From: Sva-07 sp963728355
GTDB taxonomy: Bacteria; Actinomycetota; Acidimicrobiia; Acidimicrobiales; Ilumatobacteraceae
NCBI GenBank assembly: GCA_963728355.1
Contig: CAVSJQ010000016.1
Location: 1 to 64,000 of the forward strand
Direction: 5' to 3'
Length of the DNA: 64,000 nt
Positions 1-8,745 of this stretch are shown here, one piece after another. Position 1 is the stretch's first letter, and every line of letters starts with the position of its first letter. Below the pieces are notes generated by a model that was not told the origin of the DNA, did no database searches, and saw only the letters and a list, made by a program, of their open reading frames with translations. A program made the position numbers and the translations under genes.

Positions 1-28
1 TCGCTCTGGGCTCCGATGACTCGCCGCG

Positions 29-913
29 TCAACCGGCTGCGGCGATCTCCGTTGCGGTTCCAATGACGCTGATGCCGCCGGAGTCGGGCACGTGCACGGT
101 GATGAGGCTGGGGCGGCCCATGTCGACGCCCTGGATGATCGTCACGTCTGCCGGCACAGCGAGGTGACGGTGGATGCGCAGGTAGCCACCGAGCGCAGCA
201 GCGGCGGCGCCGGTCGCCGGGTCCTCGACGATGCCGCCGACCGGGAACGGGTTGCGTGCGTGGAACCGGTGCGGGTGCTCACGCCAGACGGCCTGTACGG
301 TGGTCAGCCGTTCGGCGATCATGATCTGCGCGAGCCGGTCGAAGTCGTAGCGCAGCCGAGCGAGCTCGTCACGCGACCGGAGCGGAAGGACGAGATGCCA
401 GGCGCCGGCGAACGCCACGTCCGGCCGCAGGCCGTCGTCGAGCTGTTCCCGTGTGAGGTGCATCGCCGCGAGCACCTGGTCGAGCAACTCGAAGCCCACG
501 TCTCGACGTCGAGGTTCGACCGAGGTGAGGGTGGCGGTCACCGTGTCGGCGTCGTGCGCGACGACGACGGGGACGTCACCGACGGCGGTGGTGAAGTGGA
601 ACGTGCCGGCTCCGTGCCGGCGTCCGAGGGCGATCGCGGAGGCGATGGTGGCGTGGCCGCAGAAGTCGACCTCGGCCGCAGGACTGAAGTAACGGACCAC
701 CCAGTGAGTTGACTCAGCGGTCGGTTCGAGGAAGGCGGTCTCCGAGTACCCGACATCTGCGGCGATCTGCTGCATGACGTCGGGGGGCGGGCATCGTTCG
801 CCGATCCAGACGCCGGCGGGATTGCCACCACCGGGCGCCGAGGCAAATGCGGTCCACCGCTCGAGCGTCGGCAGGCGGGATCGGGCCTCGTTCACGGTGT
901 CACCGTACGGCAC
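29..913 (-). CDS. PhzF-family isomerase/epimerase
   Basis: A 294-residue protein of the PhzF family (diaminopimelate-epimerase fold). Family hallmarks are GGNPAGVW near residues 28-35, SETAFLEP with the Glu expected to act as the general base, GHATIASA, and DPATGAAAAALGGYL near the C-terminus. Members isomerise small carboxylates; only true phenazine-cluster members make phenazines, and no other phenazine gene is visible, so the substrate is unknown. The assigned start is GTG at 913; a second GTG at 895 would also leave the domain intact. It lies downstream of the MFS gene on the same strand, 138 bases apart, and could be co-transcribed with it. Confidence 0.9.
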   Translation of the reverse strand: MPYGDTVNEARSRLPTLERWTAFASAPGGGNPAGVWIGERCPPPDVMQQIAADVGYSETAFLEPTAESTHWVVRYFSPAAEVDFCGHATIASAIALGRRHGAGTFHFTTAVGDVPVVVAHDADTVTATLTSVEPRRRDVGFELLDQVLAAMHLTREQLDDGLRPDVAFAGAWHLVLPLRSRDELARLRYDFDRLAQIMIAERLTTVQAVWREHPHRFHARNPFPVGGIVEDPATGAAAAALGGYLRIHRHLAVPADVTIIQGVDMGRPSLITVHVPDSGGISVIGTATEIAAAG

Positions 914-1051
914 CGTCGACGGCCGCCGGTGACTGCGACGTGGGGCAGCCGATCGGCGATGGCCAGGTAGCCGTCGACCAGCATGGCCTCGTCACCCCGG
1001 TCCAGTTCGGAGGCGTTGTCCAGCTCGTCGTGGCTTGGTCCGCCTGTGCGG

Positions 1052-2461
1052 TCACCGGTCGCTCGCCGTCTCCGCCGAGTAGCGGGCGGCGGCGATGTCG
1101 GCGCCGTAGTGCCGTGACGCTCGCCAGACGATCAGTCCGTTGAGGAGAACCAGCGGCAACAGCAACAGGATCGCCCACCGCATCCCGACATGACCACCAC
1201 CGGCCAGGTTGTCCGACAGGGCGCCGACGACCAGCGGCGCAGACGCCAGCGCAACGGCGCGCAGCACGGTGCGCACCGCCTCGACCCGTCCCCAGACCGT
1301 TCCCACGATCACGTCGAGCCGCGCCGCGCCGACGGTCGGGATCGAGGCGGCCAGTGCGCAGCCGGCCACGGCCAAGATGGGCAGTGCCAGCCACACCGAC
1401 CGGACGAAGAGCGCCGGGACGACGGCGACGGCGGCAACAACGTAGCCGGCTGCAGCCACGTACAGCCGAGCCGGGATGATCTTGCGCTCCGTGACCAGCC
1501 AATCGCCGAGCCTGCCGCCGCCGACGGTTCCTGCCAGCGCTCCGACACCGGCCACAGGAAGCAGCAGCGACGTCGTCGATTGAGAGATCCCGTACTGCTC
1601 AGTGGCGAACAGCACAGCGAACGTGGCAACTCCTGACAGGAAGAAGTCGCCCGCCATCTCCGCAACCAGCAGCAACCGGTTCGTGGGGACGTCCAGCGCA
1701 TACCGGACGACGCGCCACAGCGAGATGTCGCACCGGCCTGCATCCTCGAGGATGCTGGAGAACTGCGTCGGTTCGACATTTCCGTCCACGACCAGTTGCT
1801 CGACCGGTCGATGCCCGTCGCGGTGCTCGCGCCGCTCGGCCGTCCGCTCCGGCTCCTCGGTGCGCCAGACGCCAACGGCGGTGATCGCACCGAGTACCGC
1901 CAGGACGACGAACACCCAACGCCACGACAGCATCGAGGTGACCACTCCCACGGCGAGAAATGCGGCGCCGAGGCCAACCAATTCGCCGGCGCGCACCCAG
2001 CCGATCGCCTGCGCACGGTGGGCGTCCGGTACGGCGTCACCGACCGAGGACGCAGCGACGGGACCCGCGGTGGCGATCACGACACCGACCACCAGCTGGA
2101 CCACCATCAACTGATCGAACGACCGGGTCAGGCCACTGGCGACCATGGCGGCGCTCCAGGCGACGAGGGAACCCGCCAACAGACGCATGCGCGGGACACG
2201 ATCGGCAAGGATGCCGGCGGGCACGCTCGCCAGCGCCGCGAACAGCGCTACGGCCGCCACCAGGAAGCCAAGCTGGCTGTTCGACATGCCGAACTCGCGT
2301 CGCAACGATGGCGCCACCGCACCCAGCGCACCCCGATTCATCGATTCGAGTGCGGTCGCCGCTGCCAACACGATCAGCAGGCGACGACGCCACCCACCAC
2401 CCGACGATGGAGACCCTGCGCCGCTGGCCGACCGATGCGGGCGCTGTTCACTCGACATCAT
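1052..2461 (-). CDS. MFS transporter
   Basis: A 469-residue major facilitator superfamily membrane protein with about twelve hydrophobic spans in two halves. The two halves are separated by a charged, hydrophilic loop around residues 195-235. The short loop between the second and third spans carries GILADRVPRMRLLAGS, the usual MFS motif-A signature (G-x-x-x-D-R-x-x-R), and GGGRLGDWLV repeats it in the second half. The N-terminus has about 25 basic, cytoplasmic residues. The substrate cannot be read from sequence; the closest general type is a proton-driven efflux or sugar-phosphate-like permease. The PhzF-like gene follows downstream. Confidence 0.9.
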   Translation of the reverse strand: MMSSEQRPHRSASGAGSPSSGGGWRRRLLIVLAAATALESMNRGALGAVAPSLRREFGMSNSQLGFLVAAVALFAALASVPAGILADRVPRMRLLAGSLVAWSAAMVASGLTRSFDQLMVVQLVVGVVIATAGPVAASSVGDAVPDAHRAQAIGWVRAGELVGLGAAFLAVGVVTSMLSWRWVFVVLAVLGAITAVGVWRTEEPERTAERREHRDGHRPVEQLVVDGNVEPTQFSSILEDAGRCDISLWRVVRYALDVPTNRLLLVAEMAGDFFLSGVATFAVLFATEQYGISQSTTSLLLPVAGVGALAGTVGGGRLGDWLVTERKIIPARLYVAAAGYVVAAVAVVPALFVRSVWLALPILAVAGCALAASIPTVGAARLDVIVGTVWGRVEAVRTVLRAVALASAPLVVGALSDNLAGGGHVGMRWAILLLLPLVLLNGLIVWRASRHYGADIAAARYSAETASDR

Positions 2462-2790
2462 CGACCGGAGCTTCGTCCGGAGACTCGGCGTGGCGTCGTC
2501 ATCCGTGCGTGTCAGTCCGTCAGACGTGGCTGATCATCCCGCTTCGGCCATGACGCGACATGGAAATCTCCTGTTCTCCGGTTCGTTGCCAGGGTCGGAG
2601 TACCCGCGCGGGGAGCGGTGTAACGACGCCACACGGATTCACACTGTCGCCGGTCGATCACGCGTGCGGCCCGGCCTCGCCGGCCGGTGGCGCGGGGGAG
2701 ACTGACACACCTGCGAGATCGGCGGCCCCGTTTCGGGCTCGCCGCCACCCGGGTGTCGACGCCGACCAGAGCGGGAACTGTCAGCGGACG
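2462..2790. other. Divergent intergenic region
   Basis: This 329-base gap separates the divergent MFS and DedA genes and must hold both promoters. A frame open from 2560 runs into the DedA gene, but its first 77 codons are Arg/Pro/Ser-rich without family character, so I treat them as non-coding. I see no clear operator or terminator. Confidence 0.5.
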
Positions 2791-3528
2791 ATGATGCAAT
2801 CGGTTCTCCATGCGACCCTGGCCGCCCTGTTCGCTGCCGACGACCCGTCGGCGTCGGACGCCCTCACGGGCGCTGCCGGCTGGATGACCGCACTCATTGA
2901 CGTGCTGGGGCCAGCCGGCGTCGGCGTGGTGATCCTGATCGAGACGGTGTTCCCGCCGATCCCCAGCGAAGTGGTCCTGCCGGGCGCCGGATACCTCGCC
3001 GGCCTCGGCGAGCTGAACATCTGGACGACGCTTGCCTTCGCGACGCTCGGCAGCGTGGTCGGCGCCTGGATGCTCTACGCCGTCGGTGGACTGGTCGGTG
3101 ACGAACGGCTCGGCCGCTGGGTCGCTCACGTCCCCCTGGTCTCGGACGACGACGTCGCTCGGGCGTCGGACGTCTTCGCGCGCCATCAACGCCCGGCGGT
3201 GTTCTGGGGCCGGCTCGTGCCCGGCGTCCGGAGTCTGATCTCGATTCCGGCCGGAGCGCAACGGATGCCGTTGTGGCAGTTCACCCTGCTGACGGCGGCA
3301 GGCTCCCTCGTCTGGAACTCCGTACTGCTCGGAGCGGGCTGGTGGCTCGGTGACAGTTTCGGCGCGACGGCCACCGTCAGCCGATGGCTCAACATCGTCA
3401 TCTATGTCGGCTTCGCCGTGTTCGTCGCCTGGTTCGCGTTCCGCCGGCTCCGCAGACGCCACCGCGCGGACCGACGAACAGTCACCTCAGCACGATCGCC
3501 GCAGGAACGACCCGGCCGGACTCCGTGA
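2791..3528 (+). CDS. DedA-family membrane protein
   Basis: A 245-residue polytopic membrane protein of the DedA (SNARE-associated/VTT) family, whose members act in lipid flipping and membrane homeostasis. Conserved signatures are ETVFPPIPSEVVLPGAG after the first reentrant segment and the F-x-G-R-x-x-P-G-x-R block (FWGRLVPGVRSL) followed by PAG. I chose the ATGATG at 2791 because upstream codons look non-coding. The C-terminus ends in a basic tail (FRRLRRRHRADRR), expected in the cytoplasm. Its last 47 bases overlap the convergent methyltransferase gene. Confidence 0.9.
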   Translation: MMQSVLHATLAALFAADDPSASDALTGAAGWMTALIDVLGPAGVGVVILIETVFPPIPSEVVLPGAGYLAGLGELNIWTTLAFATLGSVVGAWMLYAVGGLVGDERLGRWVAHVPLVSDDDVARASDVFARHQRPAVFWGRLVPGVRSLISIPAGAQRMPLWQFTLLTAAGSLVWNSVLLGAGWWLGDSFGATATVSRWLNIVIYVGFAVFVAWFAFRRLRRRHRADRRTVTSARSPQERPGRTP

Positions 3529-4246
3529 TCCGGTCGAGATGGTCGGTGTCGCGTCGCCATGCGCCAAACTCCGGCTGCTGCGAATGACGCTCGACGATCC
3601 GCTCGTTCACCTGGGAGGCGGCCGATGACCACCACCCGGTCGCCAGCTCGGCGACCGCCAGATGGTCCACTCCGAAGCCGTGAGCGCTCGCACCTCGCTG
3701 GATGTCCTCGAGCGACCAGAACGTGTTCGGTCGGTTCCGCCACGTGGACGCCGACGACGACCACAGGTCGATCATCGCAATCCGACCGTGTGGGGCGAGC
3801 ACCCGGCGGAGTTCGGTCCACACCTGCTCGACGTCATCGAGCAGCGACACCAACCCACTGACGATCGCCACGGACACCGATGCCTCACGGACCGGCAGCC
3901 GCGTTGCGTCCGCGGCCGCGACGTCGAGCGTCGGGAAGATCCGCCGAGCGGCGTCGACCGCAGCGAAGGAGGCGTCGACCACCGCGACCCGGCGACCGTG
4001 GACCTCTTCGATCCACGACGCCGCGCCGCCGAGGCCGCCGCCGACGTCCAGCCACGGTCCGTCCGGCACTACGGCGAGGGCGGACAGCACCGATTCGAGC
4101 AACTGGGGACAGCCGGGCGTCGGCGAGGCGGCGGCGAAACGTTCGTCACCGCACAACCCCAGCTCGGAGATGATGTCGGCACGCCAGTACGACGACTGGT
4201 CGAAGACGATCTCGACGTTCTCCCCGCCGTCCGGTACGTCGGTCAC
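3482..4246 (-). CDS. SAM-dependent methyltransferase (class I)
   Basis: A Rossmann-type methyltransferase of about 254 residues. Motif I is LDVGGGLGG, followed by VVDASFAAVDAARR with the acidic residue that binds the SAM ribose, then an ADATRLPVRE-type motif and VLAPHGRIAMIDLW. This resembles the ubiquinone/menaquinone and small-molecule methyltransferase group; the substrate is not evident. The frame is open further upstream, but that part would overlap the PAP2 remnant, so I take GTG at 4246 as the start. The 3' end overlaps the convergent DedA gene by 47 bases. Confidence 0.8.
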   Translation of the reverse strand: MTDVPDGGENVEIVFDQSSYWRADIISELGLCGDERFAAASPTPGCPQLLESVLSALAVVPDGPWLDVGGGLGGAASWIEEVHGRRVAVVDASFAAVDAARRIFPTLDVAAADATRLPVREASVSVAIVSGLVSLLDDVEQVWTELRRVLAPHGRIAMIDLWSSSASTWRNRPNTFWSLEDIQRGASAHGFGVDHLAVAELATGWWSSAASQVNERIVERHSQQPEFGAWRRDTDHLDRITESGRVVPAAIVLR

Positions 4247-4310
4247 GCGCCGGTAGTACCCGCACGCTCGCCTGTTCGAACCGGTGCGACGTGAACGGTC
4301 ATGGACTCGA

Positions 4311-5079
4311 TCAAGCCGCCTGCGTCTCATGTTGCGGATGACGGCAGTCGCGCTCGCGGTGGAACCGGTCGAACACACCTTGGACGGCAAGGAGGTAGAG
4401 CCCGGCCCACAGCAGCGACGCCGTCACGTCGGTGAGCCAGTGCGCACCCTTGTAGACCCTCGTCGCAGCGACCGACACGACGATCACGAACGCCGCCACC
4501 GAACTCGCCCACCACAGCACACGGTCACGGAAGTGCAACGCCACGACGGCGGGGATCAGACCCCACAGTGCGGCCGCTGCCATCGGGTGGCCGCTCGGAT
4601 GCGGGGGACCGGCGAACTCGCCGAGCGGGTCGATGTCGGGGCGCTTGCGCCCGATGGCCGCCTTGAGGACGAACTCCATCAGCGGTCGGAACGCCGATGC
4701 CGACGACCGACTCGAACTGGCCGACCGCCGACGATGCCTGCTCGTCCTCGACCACCGACGACGAACGGGCGACGAGCTGTCGCTCGTCGCCACGCACTCG
4801 TCGGAACGCCTCCTCGACCTGGTCGAGATCCGACACCGCCATGCCGCGGTCGACGGCGTCGCTCACGGCGGTGGTCAGTGCCACGCCCTCGAGCGCGACC
4901 ACCCCGGCCCGACGGGCACGGGCGAGTGCCGCCGCCTTACCGCCGACCAACTCCGACTCGAGTGCGGCTTCGTCGTCCAGCGCGACCACACCTGGGCGTG
5001 AGGAAACCTGGCGTAGGGACACCTGGCGTGAGGCATCCGGTTCGGCGTCGGGATGGGTGTCCCTCGTGGTCATCGGCAT
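4311..5079 (-). pseudogene. Chimeric remnant: PEP-synthase-like N-terminus joined to PAP2 C-terminus
   Basis: Two family fragments abut in different frames. From ATG 5079 to about 4690 the protein matches the start of a PEP synthase/PPDK ATP-binding domain: VGGKAAALARARRAGV, then VARSSSVVEDEQASSAVGQFESVVGIG. After that point this frame becomes meaningless. From about 4691 to 4311 another minus-strand frame reads as the second half of a PAP2 phosphatase: KAAIGRKRPD, PSGHPMAAAA and RVYKGAHWLTDV, followed by membrane segments. The PAP2 part lacks its N-terminal spans, and the kinase lacks most of its ATP-grasp, swivel and PEP domains. The simplest explanation is a deletion joining two adjacent genes out of frame at about 4690. 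Confidence 0.7.
4991..5036. repeat. Three short tandem direct repeats
   Basis: Three near-identical units beginning CCTGG(G)CGTRRGG start at 4991, 5007 and 5022, a pitch of 15-16 bases. They lie inside the N-terminal part of the PEP-synthase-like remnant and give its repetitive RQVSLRQVS sequence. Expansion by replication slippage is likely; no function is evident. Confidence 0.6.
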
Positions 5080-5293
5080 CGTGTCGTCCCCTGCGGGCCG
5101 CCCGGACGGGACGGTCTTCTCGCCGACCTACCCGTCGTCGCAGCGGTGGAAACGCCGCCGACCATCGCCAGCGTCTGACTTCAATGCCCGCTGTGCGCCA
5201 GCTGAGCACTCTCGTAGAACCCGCCAGACCTCGCATCGTCGGGCCTCGTCGGTGCGAGACTTCCCCCGTGAGTGCCACGACCGGTCGAGGACG

Positions 5294-5992
5294 ATGAGCG
5301 CGACGACTCCCACGGTGTTGGTCGTCGACGACGAACCGTCACTGGTGGACGCCGTTGCGACCGCTCTGCGCTACGAGGGCTACGACGTCATGGAGGCCAC
5401 GACCGGCCGGGCCGGTCTGGCGGCTGCGCAGGACGGCCGGGTCGACCTGATCGTGCTCGACGTGATGCTGCCCGACCTCGACGGCTTCACGATCGCCGAC
5501 CGACTGCGCCGCTCCGGCAACACCACCCCGGTGCTGTTCCTGACCGCGCGGGACAGCCTCGACGACAAGGCCGCCGGCTTCGCTGCGGGCGCTGACGACT
5601 ACCTCACCAAGCCGTTCTCGCTCGCCGAGCTGGTGATGCGGGTGAAGGCGATCCTGCGTCGAGTGTCCTCTGAGGCGCCCTCCGATGCGACGCTCCGATT
5701 CGCCGACGTCGAACTCGATCCCGACGCGCACAGCGTCCGACGGGCAGGACATCCGATCGAGTTGACCGCCACCGAATTCTCGGTGCTCAAGTTCTTCATG
5801 GAAAACCCGGCCCGTGTGCTGTCGAAGGCCCAGATCCTCGACCACGTCTGGCACTACGACTTCGCCGGCGACTCCAACATCTGCGAGACGTACGTCAGCT
5901 ACCTCCGCAAGAAGCTCAACGAGTACGGCCCGCCGCTGATCCACACGGTCCGCCTCGTCGGATACGTCCTGCGCGACCCGGCCCAGGCCTGA
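5294..5992 (+). CDS. OmpR/PhoB-type response regulator
   Basis: A 232-residue response regulator. The receiver domain (residues 7-120) has the acidic pair DD at 12-13, phospho-acceptor D56 in LIVLDVMLPDLDG, and the conserved Lys in YLTKPF. The C-terminal winged helix (about 135-230) has the OmpR signature ELTATEFSVLKFFMENP and the recognition region SYLRKKL. The frame is open upstream through Ser/Arg-rich sequence that is not family-like, so ATG 5294 is chosen. The histidine kinase follows two bases after the stop. The downstream electron-transfer genes on the same strand are likely targets or partners. Confidence 0.95.
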   Translation: MSATTPTVLVVDDEPSLVDAVATALRYEGYDVMEATTGRAGLAAAQDGRVDLIVLDVMLPDLDGFTIADRLRRSGNTTPVLFLTARDSLDDKAAGFAAGADDYLTKPFSLAELVMRVKAILRRVSSEAPSDATLRFADVELDPDAHSVRRAGHPIELTATEFSVLKFFMENPARVLSKAQILDHVWHYDFAGDSNICETYVSYLRKKLNEYGPPLIHTVRLVGYVLRDPAQA

Positions 5993-5994
5993 CG

Positions 5995-7407
5995 ATGTCG
6001 CTGCGGGTACGGCTGCTGATCGCCACGGGCGTCGCCGTCTTGTGCGGGCTGGTCGTGGTCGACCTCATCACGTTCTCGGTGGTCTCGAGTTCGCTCCTCC
6101 AGCAGGTCGACGACACCTTGCAGCGCGCCCATGCCCCCGTCGAACAGGTCGCCAGTTCGCGAGATGTCGACGACCGAGAGGCCATTCCGGCCATCGCCCC
6201 GGGCCTCTTCGTGTCGATCGTGGACAGCGACGGCACGGAGTTGTTCACCGCGCCGGCGATCGAGCCGGGCCGCGAGCAGGACGTCGTAGACGTCTCGACG
6301 ATCGATCTCGACGAGCGCAACCAGACCGTGTCGGCGATCGACGGTGACGCCATCCGGCTGCGCGTCGACCGGCTCGACGACGGCGCCATGCTCATTGTTG
6401 GTCAGTCACTGCATCAGGTCGACGAGACTCGCCAGCAGCTCGTCGCCGTGCTCGTCTTCGGGAGTATCGCGGCGATCGCCGCTGCCGTCGCAGTCGCATG
6501 GTGGCTCGTCGGCGCGGGGCTTCGGCCGCTGCGCAAGGTGGAGGCGAGCGCCGCCGCGATCACCGGGAACGACCTGGGCGACCACCGCGTGCCCGGCGGC
6601 GACCAGCCGACCGAAGTCGGACACCTCGCCGCCGCACTCAACGAGATGCTCGACCGCCTCCAACTGTCGAGCGACGAGCGCGAGCAGACGTTGACGGAAC
6701 TCAGAGCGTCAGAATCGCGTATGCGCCGGTTTGTGGCGGACGCCTCGCACGAACTGCGCACCCCGATCGCGGCGACCGCCGCCTACGCCGAACTCTTCGA
6801 CCACGGCGCCCGGGACCATCCTGCCGATCTCGATCGCGCCATGTCCGGCATCCGGCGCGAGACCACCAGGATGGCCGGACTCGTCGACGACCTGCTCCTG
6901 CTCGCGCGACTCGATGAACACCGTCCGCTCGCCGTCGAGCACGTCGACTTCACCGAGGTGGTCTTCGCGGCGATCGACGCTGCCAGGGCCGTCGATCCTG
7001 CGCGACCGGTCCGTATCAGGATCAACGACGTCATCTCGGTCCGGGGCGACGCCGGGCGGCTGCGTCAAGTGGTCGACAACCTCCTGGCCAACGTCCGCGC
7101 GCACACGACCGAGGGCACGGCGTGCGAGGTCGAACTGTCGACGGACGGTGACATGGCCGAGCTGACCGTCACCGATTCCGGGCCGGGCGTGGCGCCCGCC
7201 GATCTCGACCATCTCTTCGATCGGTTCTTCCGGGTCGACGATGCCCGCGCCCGCAGCACCGGCGGCTCTGGTCTCGGGCTAGCGATCGTCGACGCCATCG
7301 TGCGGGCCCACCGTGGATCGATCTCCGCACACAACGTGGCGCCGCACGGCCTCGCACTCACCGTGCGGCTCCCCGTCGACCCAGCCCGCACCGAGGAGGC
7401 CTCGTGA
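5995..7407 (+). CDS. Sensor histidine kinase
   Basis: A 470-residue membrane kinase. It has a first span at about residues 8-30, an extracytoplasmic sensor loop of about 115 residues, and a second span at about 150-173. A HAMP segment (LRPLRKVEASAAAI) follows, then the HisKA helix with FVADASHELRTP and phospho-acceptor H252. The ATPase domain has N-box DNLLANVRAHT, G1 DSGPGV, F-box FDRFFR and G2 GGSGLGLAI, so all catalytic boxes are present. It partners the response regulator just upstream. Its stop codon overlaps the GTG of the next gene (GTGA), so expression of kinase and ferric-reductase-like protein is coupled. The sensed signal is unknown. Confidence 0.95.
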   Translation: MSLRVRLLIATGVAVLCGLVVVDLITFSVVSSSLLQQVDDTLQRAHAPVEQVASSRDVDDREAIPAIAPGLFVSIVDSDGTELFTAPAIEPGREQDVVDVSTIDLDERNQTVSAIDGDAIRLRVDRLDDGAMLIVGQSLHQVDETRQQLVAVLVFGSIAAIAAAVAVAWWLVGAGLRPLRKVEASAAAITGNDLGDHRVPGGDQPTEVGHLAAALNEMLDRLQLSSDEREQTLTELRASESRMRRFVADASHELRTPIAATAAYAELFDHGARDHPADLDRAMSGIRRETTRMAGLVDDLLLLARLDEHRPLAVEHVDFTEVVFAAIDAARAVDPARPVRIRINDVISVRGDAGRLRQVVDNLLANVRAHTTEGTACEVELSTDGDMAELTVTDSGPGVAPADLDHLFDRFFRVDDARARSTGGSGLGLAIVDAIVRAHRGSISAHNVAPHGLALTVRLPVDPARTEEAS

Positions 7408-7934
7408 CACAGTGGATGTACTACCTGAGCCGATCGACCGGCATCGTCGCGCTGCTGCTGGTCGTCGCCGCACTCCTCTGGGGATTCCTCTTCTCGTCGA
7501 GAGCCACCGGCAAGCGGCTGCGACCCAACTGGTGGCTCGACCTCCACAACTGGCTGGGGGGGCTGGCGCTCGCCTTCACGGCCCTGCACCTCGTCACCGT
7601 GTGGCTCAACAGCGGCTCGGGGATCGGGCTCGTACAGATCGTGGTGCCCCAGACGGCATCGTTCGACGCGTGGGCGATCACGTGGGGGGTGCTCGCCACC
7701 TACGTGATGGCCGCAGCGGTCTTCACGACGTGGCCGCGTCGATGGAAGAACCGTCGCTGGTGGCGCGCGGTGCACGTCAGTACGGTCGTCGGCACCGGAC
7801 TGGCATTCCTGCACGCCTACCAGGCGGGTAGCGACGCATCGCAGATCTGGTTCCAGGCACTGCTGGTGGCCGCGGCCGGCGTCGCCACGTACGGGCTGGG
7901 CCTGCGCCTGTCGACGCTTCGCCACGCCGACTGA
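7404..7934 (+). CDS. Ferric-reductase-like transmembrane haem protein
   Basis: A 176-residue membrane protein with about five hydrophobic spans, of the ferric reductase-like transmembrane domain family. Two His pairs in adjacent helices, H48/H62 and H124/H137 (spacings 14 and 13), fit bis-His coordination of two stacked haems. It has no FAD or NAD(P)H domain, so it is a pure membrane electron conduit. With the FMN-binding protein and ApbE downstream it probably passes electrons from the membrane or cytoplasm to an extracytoplasmic flavin. Start GTG 7404 overlaps the kinase stop. The exact acceptor is unknown. Confidence 0.85.
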   Translation: MTQWMYYLSRSTGIVALLLVVAALLWGFLFSSRATGKRLRPNWWLDLHNWLGGLALAFTALHLVTVWLNSGSGIGLVQIVVPQTASFDAWAITWGVLATYVMAAAVFTTWPRRWKNRRWWRAVHVSTVVGTGLAFLHAYQAGSDASQIWFQALLVAAAGVATYGLGLRLSTLRHAD

Positions 7935-7998
7935 GATTCTCAGCGGGCACACAGCTCGGTCTCACCCCGATCAAACGCTGGCCTGGCTCAATGGACCC

Positions 7999-8745
7999 AT
8001 GGACAGCGAACCGCTCATCCGCAGACAACTCGATGCCGACCTCGCTGCTCGGCTCGAGCGGGTCGCCGCTCGTTCCTCGCGGACCGCATCGGCCACCCCG
8101 AGGCCCGCACCATCCACTCGAACCAGCTCACCGACGCCTTCCTCGCCGCCGCCACCGCCTCCTCCCGGGGCAGGCCCGGTGAGGAAGAAGCGGCGCCACC
8201 CGGCACGCCATTCCCGCAGCGCTGCGCTGGCCCTCAGCTTCGTCACGACGAGTGGGCTCGCGTACGCATTCGCTGCCACCGACAACGCATCGGCGACCGT
8301 CACCGCGCCGGCCGAGTTGGTCGCCGCGCCGCAACCGATCACTGCGCCGTCGACCACGTCAGCGCCCGACACCTCCGCACCGGGTACCGCTCCGGTCACG
8401 GCACCGGCGACCACGGCACCGGCCACGACAGCGCCGACGACCACACCGACTGCGGTCAACGGAGCGTCGATCCGCAACCGCTACGGCAACGTGCGGGTCC
8501 AAGCGACGTTCGCCGCCGACGGGACGCTGGCCGACGTCGCGGTCCTCGAGGCGCCGTCGCGAGATGGCCAGAGCGTCCAGATCAACAACTATGCGGTCCC
8601 GCGCCTCAACAGCGAGGCCGTCAACGCTCAGAGCGCCCACGTCGACACGGTCTCGGGAGCGACGTACACGTCGATCGGATACGCGCAGTCGCTCCAGTCG
8701 GCCATCGACGTCGCCCGGGCCAACGGCATCACCACCATCTCGTGA
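7999..8745 (+). CDS. FMN-binding domain protein, membrane-anchored and exported
   Basis: A 248-residue protein. The N-terminal 70 residues are basic and proline-rich, followed by one hydrophobic span (LALSFVTTSGLAYAFA) and a Thr/Pro/Ala linker typical of exported actinobacterial proteins. The C-terminal FMN-binding domain carries VSGATYTS, in which T222 of the SGAT motif is the expected site of covalent FMN attachment by ApbE. The domain is the minimal FMN-binding type, without other cofactors. Its stop overlaps the GTG of apbE, so the carrier and its flavinylating enzyme are translated together. Confidence 0.88.
   Translation: MDSEPLIRRQLDADLAARLERVAARSSRTASATPRPAPSTRTSSPTPSSPPPPPPPGAGPVRKKRRHPARHSRSAALALSFVTTSGLAYAFAATDNASATVTAPAELVAAPQPITAPSTTSAPDTSAPGTAPVTAPATTAPATTAPTTTPTAVNGASIRNRYGNVRVQATFAADGTLADVAVLEAPSRDGQSVQINNYAVPRLNSEAVNAQSAHVDTVSGATYTSIGYAQSLQSAIDVARANGITTIS

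Noticed and set aside
892..984. A coding-looking stretch on the minus strand between the MFS and PhzF genes (SHDELDNASELDRGDEAMLVDGY)
   Set aside because: Codon use looks real over about 45 codons, but there is no start near its beginning and it ends inside the PhzF frame. At most it is a gene remnant or a 30-residue peptide from ATG 984.
4697..5293. Long open frame upstream of the response regulator
   Set aside because: It is Ser/Thr/Arg-rich and antisense to the chimeric remnant; the receiver domain begins right after ATG 5294.
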